From Cyclostephanos tholiformis (lineage: Eukaryota; Bacillariophyta; Thalassiosirophyceae; Thalassiosirales; Thalassiosiraceae): a DNA stretch of 20,057 nt. The position numbers and the translations under genes are program-made. The stretch spans positions 1-20,057 of the forward strand of contig JALLPB010000237.1 in assembly GCA_036939975.1 (NCBI GenBank). Reading direction: 5' to 3'. This document shows, in pieces, positions 1 through 8,060 of this stretch (positions are counted from its first letter, which is position 1; every line of letters begins with the position of its first letter). Under the pieces are notes generated by a model. It did not search any database, was not told the DNA's origin, and saw nothing but the letters and a program-made list of their open reading frames with translations.

Positions 1-350
1 GTCAACTTGGCCAGCAGTGTAACAGTGTAAGGGTGCACCCATATGCCTATCCACAGCATATGAACATGCTCAAACACTGTTTATATATACAATATGGATG
101 TGGAGAAGAAGTGAGTGGAGCTGTACAGCTTCAACCATAGAAACACATCATTATTTCACCCCACCATCCCCAGATTACCCAAAGCTGGGTCAACTTGGCC
201 AGCAGTGTAGCAGTGTAAGGGTGCACCCATATGCCTATCCACAGCATATGAATATGCTCAAACACTGTTTATATATACAGTATGGATGTGAAGAAGAAGT
301 GAACAATATTGCACAGCTTCAACCATGTCAACACATCATTATTTATTTGA
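1..350. repeat. 188-nt tandem duplication, two copies
   Basis: The sequence starting at base 1 starts again at base 189 (both begin GTCAACTTGGCCAGCAGTGT). The two copies stay closely similar, with scattered substitutions, to about 350, where the second copy trails off. The period is therefore 188 nt. The first copy may extend left beyond the window. Short open frames cross it but look incidental, since the same repeat differs by indels and stops. No function is visible. Confidence 0.85.
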
Positions 351-610
351 TACAATGACATGTTGATTACTACAAGAATGACAATACATGACAATTACCA
401 CTGATGATGATGATGATGATGATGCTGACAATTGATGACAATGACAAAGGCAATGATAATGATAATGATGATGATGACTATTACAAGTCTAAGTTCTTTG
501 AGTCATGTTTAAGTGTGCCTCTGTCATATGCTGAAAATCTACCACCATGATCACCGTAAATTAATTGTTGCCACATCCTTGCTGTCCTTGTCTTTATGGA
601 GAGACACCAG
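351..610. repeat. Non-genic stretch with GAT microsatellite
   Basis: A perfect (GAT)7 run lies at 403-423, followed to about 480 by imperfect GAT/GACAAT-rich sequence. No open frame with coding character, splice structure or RNA gene was seen from the end of the duplication to the next repeat. Confidence 0.7.
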
Positions 611-727
611 CTTGGTTGCAACTGAGCATGGTTGGCTGCCACCAGAAGGTGCCCATAGGCCTCAGGGGNCTTGGTTGCAACTGAGCATGGTTGGCTGCCA
701 CCAGAAGGTGCCCATAGGCCTCAGGGG
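611..727. repeat. 59-nt tandem duplication split by an N
   Basis: A 58-nt unit beginning CTTGGTTGCAACTGAGCATG occurs at 611-668 and again, identically as far as I can read, at 670-727. The single ambiguous base of the window (N at 669) sits exactly between the copies. This can be a real tandem duplication or a collapsed or gap-filled assembly join. Small open frames through it on both strands owe their length to the repeat. Confidence 0.85.
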
Positions 728-876
728 ACATGCCCAATTGTTTGGAGAGGTGAAATTCATAGTCATAGCTTGACTGAATGCTATAACAGAATGATGATGC
801 AGTGTAGAGGTATTTCATATGGGCTATGGGCAGCGAGGTGGTCTAGAATGGGACCATCATAACTATCGACATGTCA

Positions 877-953
877 ATATTCCTTTAGCCCATTTTGATT
901 TGGGGTTTGTAAGGGTGTCCTGAGGCTACCCTTAAAAAGGGCTAAAGGAATAT
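877..953. repeat. Nested inverted repeat (hairpin or MITE-like)
   Basis: A 15-nt perfect inverted repeat pairs 877-891 (ATATTCCTTTAGCCC) with 939-953. Inside it a second 7-nt pair, TAAGGGT at 910-916 with ACCCTTA at 928-934, leaves an 11-nt loop. The whole 77-nt piece could fold as a long hairpin with an internal loop. It lies in non-coding sequence. It could be a solo element end, a MITE remnant or a structured RNA. No flanking target-site duplication was recognised. Confidence 0.6.
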
Positions 954-1318
954 CCATTTTCCTAAGAGTGACACAATCACACTGCACTGCCATTGTGGTC
1001 TAATAATATCTACCTTTGGAACTAATTTAATGCGGCAGGACTTTCACTCCAGTTTTGGCGGGGCAAATTTTTTTTTGATATTTTTCCCACCAAAAAAGCC
1101 CAAGATGTTTGTTGGGATGTGGTGCCCCCCTCAACTCTCCTCCTCCTCCCCGACCATCATTAAAACCTGCATGTGCAATATGTGCCAGGTAGAATGGATC
1201 CTACCTAATTAATGATTATTATTTATTAAGATAATACTTGGCTCATTTATAGAATATGATTGCCAAATAATAACAATGTTATTACAAATTACAAAGAGGC
1301 TACTATCCATCCCCCCTG
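954..1318. other. Intergenic stretch, nothing recognised
   Basis: AT-rich sequence with homopolymer runs (T around 1070, C at about 1125-1130). Short open frames here have no coding character. It ends where the stop of the minus-strand transposase remnant begins. Confidence 0.6.
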
Positions 1319-2260
1319 CTAGTCCTTGTACTCAACCAGGAAGAGCGGGCTGCCATTGGCTTCAACGTGCTCACCAGGCTTGAAGAAGTGCCTGAAGACC
1401 TTGCTAAAGATCTTGACATCTTTGAAGGCACCGGCAAGGTAGGGGCCTTTAATCCACATGAGGTCCCCACCTAAAATGCTCACTCTGATCTTGTATTGGA
1501 GGGTGAAGTTGAAGGCAAACATGTGCAAGGTGAAGCGAAGGAATTTCTGGGGACCAGCCTCCCCATTTGAGGGATCCGAAAATTGGTCCTGTCGATGGAC
1601 ATAAGGCAGTTGTTGCCTATGTCCCCCTCCTTTTGCCTCTTGAAATTGACCTGCAGTGGAGGAGGGAGGGCAGGGGGAAAAGGGGGGGGGTGAGAGGAAG
1701 ACGTTGATGAAAACAAAAACCATGGCAGTGACAATGATGATGATGGCCGCCATGACGAGTCGGCCGCATCATCAGCCACTCCTTAGTTAGGCAATAGCAC
1801 AACTGTCAAGAAAAAAATAAATGCAACAATCAAAAATACTCACGACTATGTCAACGAGGTTGGTGATGGCCTCAATGTAGACCCAGACCCACTTTTGGTG
1901 GGTCCTCGGGTCGATGACTCTGCTGGATGCACCAATGGCTTCACAACCCAGGGTCTGCAGTGGGTAGCACTTCATGAAGTGCAAGGCCCAAAGCGAATGC
2001 TTTGGGCTCCTGTTGGGTGGCTGGAGTCCCTCCTCATTGAGGAGGGACCACACCCTCTCCACATTATGGAGAGGGGTGCCAAAGGTCTCACAAAAAGCGT
2101 GAGCCTTGGTCACCACTCCGGCTGCCTCAGGGGTGCAGGGAAACTGCCACATGATGTCCCGGGCGGCAGGCATAAAGTCAGTGAGAATGTAGGTGACCCC
2201 CAATGCGTTGTCTCCCTCAATGCTGTCATGGGAGGTGTCGTCCTCAATCGTCACAGCCAT
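1319..2260 (-). pseudogene. Broken DDE-type transposase gene (DDE_Tnp_4 / PIF-Harbinger-like)
   Basis: Exon 1 runs from the ATG at 2260 to 1844 (139 codons). A GT-AG intron occupies 1843-1651 (193 nt), and exon 2 starts at 1650. Joining them in phase gives NLVDIV-VNFKRQKEGDIGNN followed by CLMSIDRTNFRIP, the block around the first catalytic Asp of this family. Upstream are family-like blocks such as HKWVWVYIEAIT (read here as HQKWVWVYIEAIT) and FGTPLHNVERVW. The reading frame then breaks: near 1550-1570 it must shift to continue into SILGGDLMWIKGPYLAGAF, and it stops at 1319 just after GEHVEANGS. In relatives the second Asp lies in a block like VEADDGY. Here it is replaced or frameshifted, and the rest of the catalytic domain is missing. 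This is a dead copy of a cut-and-paste transposase or transposase-derived gene. The family assignment comes from remembered motif patterns, not a search. Confidence 0.65.
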
Positions 2261-2397
2261 TGATGATGGTGTGGCAGAGGAGGATTATTTTTTGTGTGAG
2301 GAGAGGGTAGAGGCTGGTTGTTGTATTTTTTTAGCATTTTTGTACGGTGAATTGTTGCATGGAGTTAGCATGTATGGTACAATAAGTACCATATGAT
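2261..2397. other. Upstream flank of transposase remnant
   Basis: Short AT-rich stretch upstream of the minus-strand ATG at 2260. It contains a small palindrome-like stretch around 2374-2393 (GGTACAATAAGTACC). I cannot identify a terminal inverted repeat with certainty. Confidence 0.4.
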
Positions 2398-2585
2398 ATG
2401 CCAAGTTTCTTGTTTTTTGACAGGAATCATGCCAAGTTGAACCTGGCTGCCAAGTTCAACCATGGCAAAATTTGCCAAGTTTGTACTTGGCAGCCAAGAT
2501 TTCTTGTCATAGCATTATCTGTAACAAATGCCAAGTTCATACTTGGCTGCCAAGTTTGGAATTGGCAGTACTCTGCCAAGTTGAA
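2398..2585. repeat. Array of TGCCAAGTT motifs with palindromic pairs
   Basis: TGCCAAGTT occurs seven times in about 185 nt, at 2399, 2430, 2448, 2473, 2529, 2548 and 2574. In two places it abuts its own reverse complement to give palindromes of the type ACTTGGC(A/T)GCCAAG, at about 2484-2498 and 2541-2555. Spacing is irregular, so this is not a simple tandem repeat. The open frame crossing it on the plus strand has no recognisable product. Confidence 0.7.
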
Positions 2586-2809
2586 GAAGCATGAAAATTT
2601 GAGTAGACACTACTGGGCATGTTTTTCACAATGCATTCAACTCCACAAAAAAAAGAACAAGAGGGAACTCCATAGAAAAAGAGTCAAGTCGAAAAGCCAC
2701 CAAAGCCATCCCCTCCTCACACAAAAAATCCTTACACAAAAAAATCATTTCTTTTCCCTCCTCTTTGATGCCTTTGTTGTCCATCCCAACAACAAAGCAG
2801 TAGGGTAAG

Positions 2810-3949
2810 GTCAACAAAGCAGAACTTTACCAGCTGATTGTTGAGGGGAAGGTCAACATCGAAGACCTCTCTCTCAAGAACATCAACACAGTTCACATGC
2901 ATTGGTTCCCCCACCGGCAGCAGCACAACTTTTGTCAAAATTTTAAGGATTTTGCCTCTGCTTTCAACCTCAAATGAGGTCTAGCTGGGGCAAGATGGGG
3001 ACAGGTGGATCAAGGTAAGTTCCACATTTGTCTTTTTGTTTGTTGATTGTTGTTTAATCAGCATCTAACAGTCCCCCCCCCCGTTTCCTGCTGTTGTCTC
3101 TCTTGCAGGTGACAATGACAATGACAAAGATGACCCCCAAGATGTGGCTCCCCAAGACAAGGTCCCCCAAGACAACCCCATAAGCACCAAGCCAGCCACC
3201 AAGACGGCCTCCACCACCTCCAAGAAGGCCACCGTCAAGATGACCGGCAAGACCGGGGCCGACTATTGGTTGACAGTCTCTCCTGGCTGTTTGGTGTCAA
3301 AGCTCTATGGCTTTGGCACTGACAACAAGTACGCCGTGTTGTTCAACATGGAGGGGATGACGGATTATTGCCTCGTCCGGCACCCTCCCCAAGAGGAGTG
3401 GGTACATCGTGATGCTGTCAGAGGATGGGCATACCATCAGGTGGAGCCATCCTGTTGACGGCTTCCTGTTTACAATGGAGCACCTCCGCTCCATTATGGG
3501 ATCTAAGTATTTGGATTCCCACACCTGAGTCTGCTCGTTTGACGAGGTGACCTAGGCCATTGGCCATGACAAACTTGAGCTGATGCAAATGGACTCTTCT
3601 GGGGGAAACCCCAGGAGATCCACAGTGAGAAGAGGTGCATGGGTATGCCCAAGACATGCCATCTATCATTGCCCCTGTCATGGACTCCAGGAGGCACCGC
3701 CATTACCATTACAATACTATTGTTCTGGTGAAGGTGCAGCTGGCCAAGCAGCACAAGACTGCCAAGAAGACCACAAAGACCCAGCCGCTCGAACTTTATG
3801 AAGTTGTGAGCAGCCAGGGCATGATTCCAAGCCCCGGCATGCATCATGTCATGATGTGTGACTTGGGCAGGAGCCACCGTGAGTTGGGCCATACTAGCAG
3901 CAGGGTAAGAAAGGAGAATGAGGCGGAGGACAACAGTGACGAATACTAG
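2810..3949 (+). pseudogene. Broken two-exon gene of unknown family
   Basis: Coherent coding sequence starts near 2810 (VNKAELYQLIVEGKVNIEDL) and reads to an intron at 3015-3108 (GTAAGT...CTTGCAG, 94 nt). Across the join the frame continues exactly as GDNDNDKDDPQD, then a Lys/Thr/Ser-rich linker and a folded-looking segment (DYWLTVSPGCLVSKLYGFG, then KYAVLFNMEGMTDYCLV). One in-frame TGA lies before the intron, near 2974. Near 3400 the frame must shift by one base to continue as IVMLSEDGHTIRW and stops after KYLDSHT. It resumes in a third frame from about 3630 (EVHGYAQDMPSIIAPVMDS) to a TAG at 3947-3949, ending in an acidic tail. At least three disabling changes leave no intact protein. I do not recognise the family. 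The location among repeats suggests a decayed multicopy gene. Confidence 0.55.
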
Positions 3950-4564
3950 GCCCTTTTTTCATATCATGATAGCATTTTTTATTACTTAGTAACACAATTC
4001 TTACTACTGGTAATACTCTGTCTGTAACATTAGTGTAACATAGTTACATGTAACACTGTGTAAAAAATGTTACAGGATTTCCTCAGCCTCACTGGGGTTG
4101 GTGGGAAAGCAGAACTCCTAAAAAAATGTAGATTTTTGGTCCAAAATTGTTTGATTTTTTTGTCAGATATTTTGGTCCACTGTTTTACACAAAAAAATTG
4201 TGTAACCATGCTCACACTTGCTCACACTTGTATAATTTTCCCTAAGTGTGAGAAAGTGTGAACAAGTGTGAGCAACTGTGAGAGAGGAAAAATTACACTA
4301 CCTGTGTGTCTCACTGTAACAAAAATCTCTGCATCGTACGATAACTTTATCTCCCTATCATCTTTTATCAATCCCACTTGGAGCATGAACATAGGCATCA
4401 TGGTCACGAGTTGATGACCCATGGCATCCACATGCAAGTGGGGCCAATTGGTGATACAAACAGGAGGGGGAAAATGAGGAAGGGGTTAAGGACGGCTTAG
4501 AAGGGGGGCGAAGGACATGACATGAGGCAAATCGTGCAGTGGACGAAACAAGGGTAATAATCAC
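3950..4564. repeat. Non-genic stretch with clustered inverted repeats
   Basis: CTGTAACAT at 4022-4030 pairs with ATGTTACAG at 4067-4075, enclosing the 12-nt perfect palindrome GTTACATGTAAC at 4043-4054. Further on, TGCTCACACTTGT at 4219-4231 pairs with ACAAGTGTGAGCA at 4262-4274, and a direct copy of its core lies at 4209-4220. Several more TGTAACA and AGTGTGA words occur to about 4320. This could be one or two MITE-like elements. I could not define outer ends or target duplications. No gene was seen. Confidence 0.55.
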
Positions 4565-5673
4565 TTGGGTGGGGGAGAGGCAATGGGGGGGGAAACACAA
4601 CAATCAGTTGGTTTGGTGCATTGTTTTTTTACCCAAGGCAAAGTTGGAATAAGAAGCAAGAAATGGAATGTGCACGTGCTGATAACAAGCATGGCAAGGT
4701 TGGCATTGATGCCAAGTTCAACACCGATGTTGGTACATGCATTGAGGAATGTGACTTTTGAAGTAGGATGGTGGGACTGGTCATGGCAGAGGAATTCAGG
4801 AAGGCAAGCCCCAACATCAAAAGGGCCCGGGGTTATAAGGGGGAAGGGATATTTGGCAAGGAGGGGGGGGACAATGCCAGGGGGGGGGGAGGAGGGATGA
4901 GATGGGAAGCAGGCATTGAGGATGGAAGAAGAACACAAAAGGGATGAAAAACTTCATAAGAAGGCAATGAAGAGGGTGATGAAGGAAAAGAAGAAGTGAA
5001 TGGCAGCATTGAGCTTTGCTGGGGACAACAATGGACTAGTTGATGACAATAGCACAATGTTAATGATGACATTGGAGACAATAACAATGTTAATATGGAT
5101 GCCACCATTGCCAATGATGATGCAAGGACCAGCATCATCATGAAGAAGTTGATCATGAAAAATCTGGAAGTCAATATGTCCTTCCTCAATAAGGAATGCA
5201 AACAACATGACGATGGAATGGCTTGACAAACAGCACAGAATCAAGATGGAAATGCTTGAGATTACATCTCATTGGGAGTGTTGTAAGGGAGATATGGTCA
5301 AGCATTGCCTCAAGCTGGTATGGATTGAATTGGCAATAGAATTTAGGGAGATGACAAATGTATCAAGCAACGCATTGTGAAGGAGGATCTCATCATACCC
5401 CAGGACATTTTGTTTTACGATATCATTGCCATGTGTGCTTGGGGTATCTTGGGTCCATTATTCAACTTCTACATATACAACAATGTTTGTATTGGTGCTG
5501 TCTATGTGCACATCAAGAAGGACAAGAGTCATCTAGGCAAGGTGGTGGAATGGCAATGGTATGATCGTAATAAGCATATTTTCCCCATGAGTTGATGGGA
5601 GATATACGATCCTGCCAAGGAGGATGGGACCTACACAATCCATAGGGGGGAGGTGAATGCAAAGGGCAAATGA
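4565..5673 (+). pseudogene. Decayed coding remnant, unknown family
   Basis: Several stretches read as plausible protein but in different frames and with stops between them. An early piece reads KVGIDAKFNTDVGT (near 4693-4735) and then MVGLVMAEEFRKASPN (near 4769-4815). A middle piece reads MKKLIMKNLEVNMSFLNKEC (near 5140-5200). The best piece is IVKEDLIIPQDILFYD then CAWGILGPLFNFYIYNNVC and VYVHIKKDKSHLGKVVEW (about 5375-5595), followed after a TGA by WEIYDPAKEDGTYTIHRGE. The last part is compact and aromatic-rich, like a folded domain, but I do not recognise it. G runs at 4862-4892 interrupt the remnant. It may be one gene with indels, or more than one fragment. Confidence 0.35.
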
Positions 5674-6035
5674 AAATGCTGTCTGTCATGCTTTTGCTGA
5701 AACATCATAAAAAAATTCTTTAATGCAAAAAATATATTGAAATGCAATGTGATGCTGAAAAGAGCCATCTATTGTAGTGGCATGTGTTTTTATATTTGTT
5801 GTGGTGCTGAGACTGTCATCAAGCTGCACCACTTCAATTGCAGTGTAAAAGATTTTTTTTGGATCTACTCAACAAGACCATTAAACTACCATCTAGGTAC
5901 TCTATCTGAATGCAGCACAAACAACATTGAAACATTCCCATGGAAGTTTTACATGTGGCCTCCAATACAAAACAACTCTCTACAGTCCTATATTTGTGTA
6001 TTTTGTACTATTATGTGACCAAACTTGGCAAGATT
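5674..6035. other. Intergenic stretch, nothing firm
   Basis: AT-rich sequence. A 93-codon plus-strand open frame (5737-6018) is Cys/Phe-rich and has no recognisable motif. I treat it as chance. No repeat structure stands out. Confidence 0.45.
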
Positions 6036-6722
6036 TTATGACAACAATGATGAATGCATCTTCACCAAACCCTCAAATTCGAAAAACAACTTTCTAGATA
6101 ACTTCATTTCCTCTACCAATCTCATCTTGGAGTGGTATATATGACCAAATGGTAGTATGCTCTCCATACCCAAACACTGGTGTAGGTTCGAATTACTCTC
6201 CAGGATGGGAGCAATGACAAATGTGACTTGGGGATTGGACAATGCCACCCTGTTGAAGGATGGGCATATGGTGTGACATGTCTGCATGCAAAGGAAGGGA
6301 TGAAAGAATTGCATTAAAAAAGTGTTTGAGATGAAAAGATAAAAGAGCAATGCAATTCTGGCCCCCCTCTTGACCAACCTCCCCTCCCTCCTCCCCTCTT
6401 CAAGTTCATCCATGAATTCTTTGAGGGATACCACCCCCCTGGCATTTGGGAGACGAACCACCTCCCTCCTTTGTCTTGTTTGCTGTGAAATGATATTTCT
6501 CATCATGCTCTGAAAGTTCTGTTCCACGTCCATGTCTGCAACATTGCCATCCAGAATATGCCGGTGGAAGTACAACTGGATTGGCGATATGACAATGCAT
6601 GGCAGATTGGACACAATTTTGATGATGGGAGGGGGGGGGGCGGTGGGATGAATGCTGTTGTGGTGACCACCATGCCTACAGCAATGATTCCCATGATGAT
6701 CTTCATGGTAGTTGAGTTCCAA
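6036..6722 (-). CDS. Doubtful hypothetical protein, 228 codons
   Basis: This is the longest uninterrupted frame in the repeat-rich left third. It opens with a His-rich start, then a Pro run, then a more ordinary segment (residues ~65-115, including MRNIISQQTRQRREVVRLP and SLKEFMDELEEG), a hydrophobic stretch that could be one membrane segment (RIALLFYLFISNTFLMQFF), and a mixed tail. The sequence encoding the GRREGR part is a purine-rich simple stretch (about 6370-6400). No family is recognised, no intron is needed, and no neighbour supports a role. It could be a real orphan gene, one exon of a decayed gene, or chance. Confidence 0.2.
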   Translation of the reverse strand: MELNYHEDHHGNHCCRHGGHHNSIHPTAPPPPIIKIVSNLPCIVISPIQLYFHRHILDGNVADMDVEQNFQSMMRNIISQQTRQRREVVRLPNARGVVSLKEFMDELEEGRREGRLVKRGARIALLFYLFISNTFLMQFFHPFLCMQTCHTICPSFNRVALSNPQVTFVIAPILESNSNLHQCLGMESILPFGHIYHSKMRLVEEMKLSRKLFFEFEGLVKMHSSLLS

Positions 6723-7522
6723 AAATAATAATATTCCCCGCCGGATGAAATGAATGAAAATATTATAATATGGTTGAAACTTTTCACCTCCGATTCATTT
6801 CCCTGCTATCTAAGATGTGGGGTCTTCGTATTGTCATCAAAATGGAAGCGTCCTTTTCACTTACTGCCTCTCCGAGTGAAAATTCACTAATTGCATGAAG
6901 GAACAAGAAATAGAAAAAAAGAAAAAAAGAGAAAGAGCTTGCGATGAATAATGCCGCTCATCATATCCATCTGCAATTGTAAGGTGGGTGCAATGTATAT
7001 GGCATTGGCATTGGTCTGGGATACAGTAACATTGAGGCACAATCAATGCATCACCGTGAATATGCAATCGTTGAGAGATTCCACACCTTCCCCCTCCCCT
7101 CCCTTTCCTCCTGTTTCCCTCCTCCATTTCCTTCACCCACTTCCCCTGCCACATCCACATGAGATTTCGTTGTTGTGGTATTTGTTGCCCCCCCTCCATG
7201 CCATCTCGGACGAGAGTCCATCTATGATATTGTTGGTCTCGTCAGTTGCTTTGGCAATTGATCAATTAGCAATCACACTTTCCTGTAACTTTTTGTGTAA
7301 ATGTCACCCTTCAGCAAGTTTGGGAAGTGTACGAACGTGTGACACTTAGGCACAAGCAAAGTTGGAACAAGTGAGTCACTGAAACTAGTACAAATGCATA
7401 ACAAGTGTAAAAAAAATATTTACTGATATATCTGTAAAAAAAATCAAGATTTTTACAACATTTTTTCTCGAAAAGTTGAACTTTCCCGCAACCCCCTGGT
7501 TTATTTTTTTAGGACCTTAATA
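6723..7522. other. Intergenic stretch with pyrimidine tract
   Basis: It contains an A-rich run at about 6905-6935 and a long CT-rich tract at about 7085-7150. Near 7410-7460 A runs and T runs could pair (GTAAAAAAAATC with GATTTTTAC). Open frames across the CT tract on both strands are Ser/Pro/Leu or Gly/Arg/Glu-rich and look like translated simple sequence. No gene or RNA gene was recognised. Confidence 0.5.
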
Positions 7523-8060
7523 TTATGATTGTTTTTTCGACCCTTTTTGATGAGTGTTAGTTGGGAGACCGTTGACATAACCATCTCCGATCATCCAAAA
7601 AAAAAATTCTCCCTCAAAATAATAATTGTTGGCCACATCCCGTCCACCACGACCACTCATCACCACATCGTTGAGGCATAATAAGTGATACGACTCCAAC
7701 GCCTCTCTTGGATAAAAATAGGCCATAAGGACATCAGCCGCGATTTATTCTCTATTTTTATCGATCAGGCCAGGCGTGTTTGGTACTATACAAAGTAAGT
7801 CCGTTGAGCGGGGAGATCAGCGATTGTATTTTCGCAGCCGCGCCATAAGCTGTAACGTCTCTGGCTCGTTGAGATCGGCCCTCGAGATGACTATGGTTTG
7901 GCCGATGAATTTCATCCCCTTCTTCGGTTTTGCCTTATTTGTGCCGTCTCATGATGTTGTCGTCCTACCATAATATTCCACGCAGATACTTATCACAACT
8001 AAAATCCACCCAATAAACAAGACGTCGTGTTGATTCTAAAATTGTACTTAAAAAGCTCAA
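7523..8060. promoter_or_regulatory. 5' flank of XPO1
   Basis: This stretch separates the repeat-rich left part from the gene block. Composition becomes less AT-rich from about 7,730. A minus-strand frame of 67 codons (7726-7523) starts 334 nt upstream of the XPO1 ATG and would be divergent from it. It has no recognised motif, so I do not call it a gene. No clear TATA box is visible. The XPO1 start codon is preceded by TTAAAAAGCTCAA. Promoter function is inferred only from position. Confidence 0.4.

Noticed and set aside
4833..5201. A minus-strand frame of 122 codons rich in Ser/Leu/Pro.
   Set aside because: It is the reverse reading of purine-rich sequence and of the plus-strand decayed fragments. 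No coding signs of its own.
6129..6201. A tRNA-like stretch: 73 nt with GGTTCGAATT and ATGGTAGTATG resembling B and A boxes.
   Set aside because: The T stem (GTAGG against TACTC) and anticodon stem do not pair, and the acceptor stem has mismatches. The resemblance is likely chance.
7085..7150. Open frames on both strands across a CT-rich tract (Ser/Pro-rich and Gly/Arg-rich).
   Set aside because: Simple-sequence translation with no start context, motif or splice support.
7523..7726. A divergent small gene upstream of XPO1 on the minus strand (67 codons).
   Set aside because: Composition is plausible but there is no recognised motif or homologue, and short frames of this size are expected by chance.
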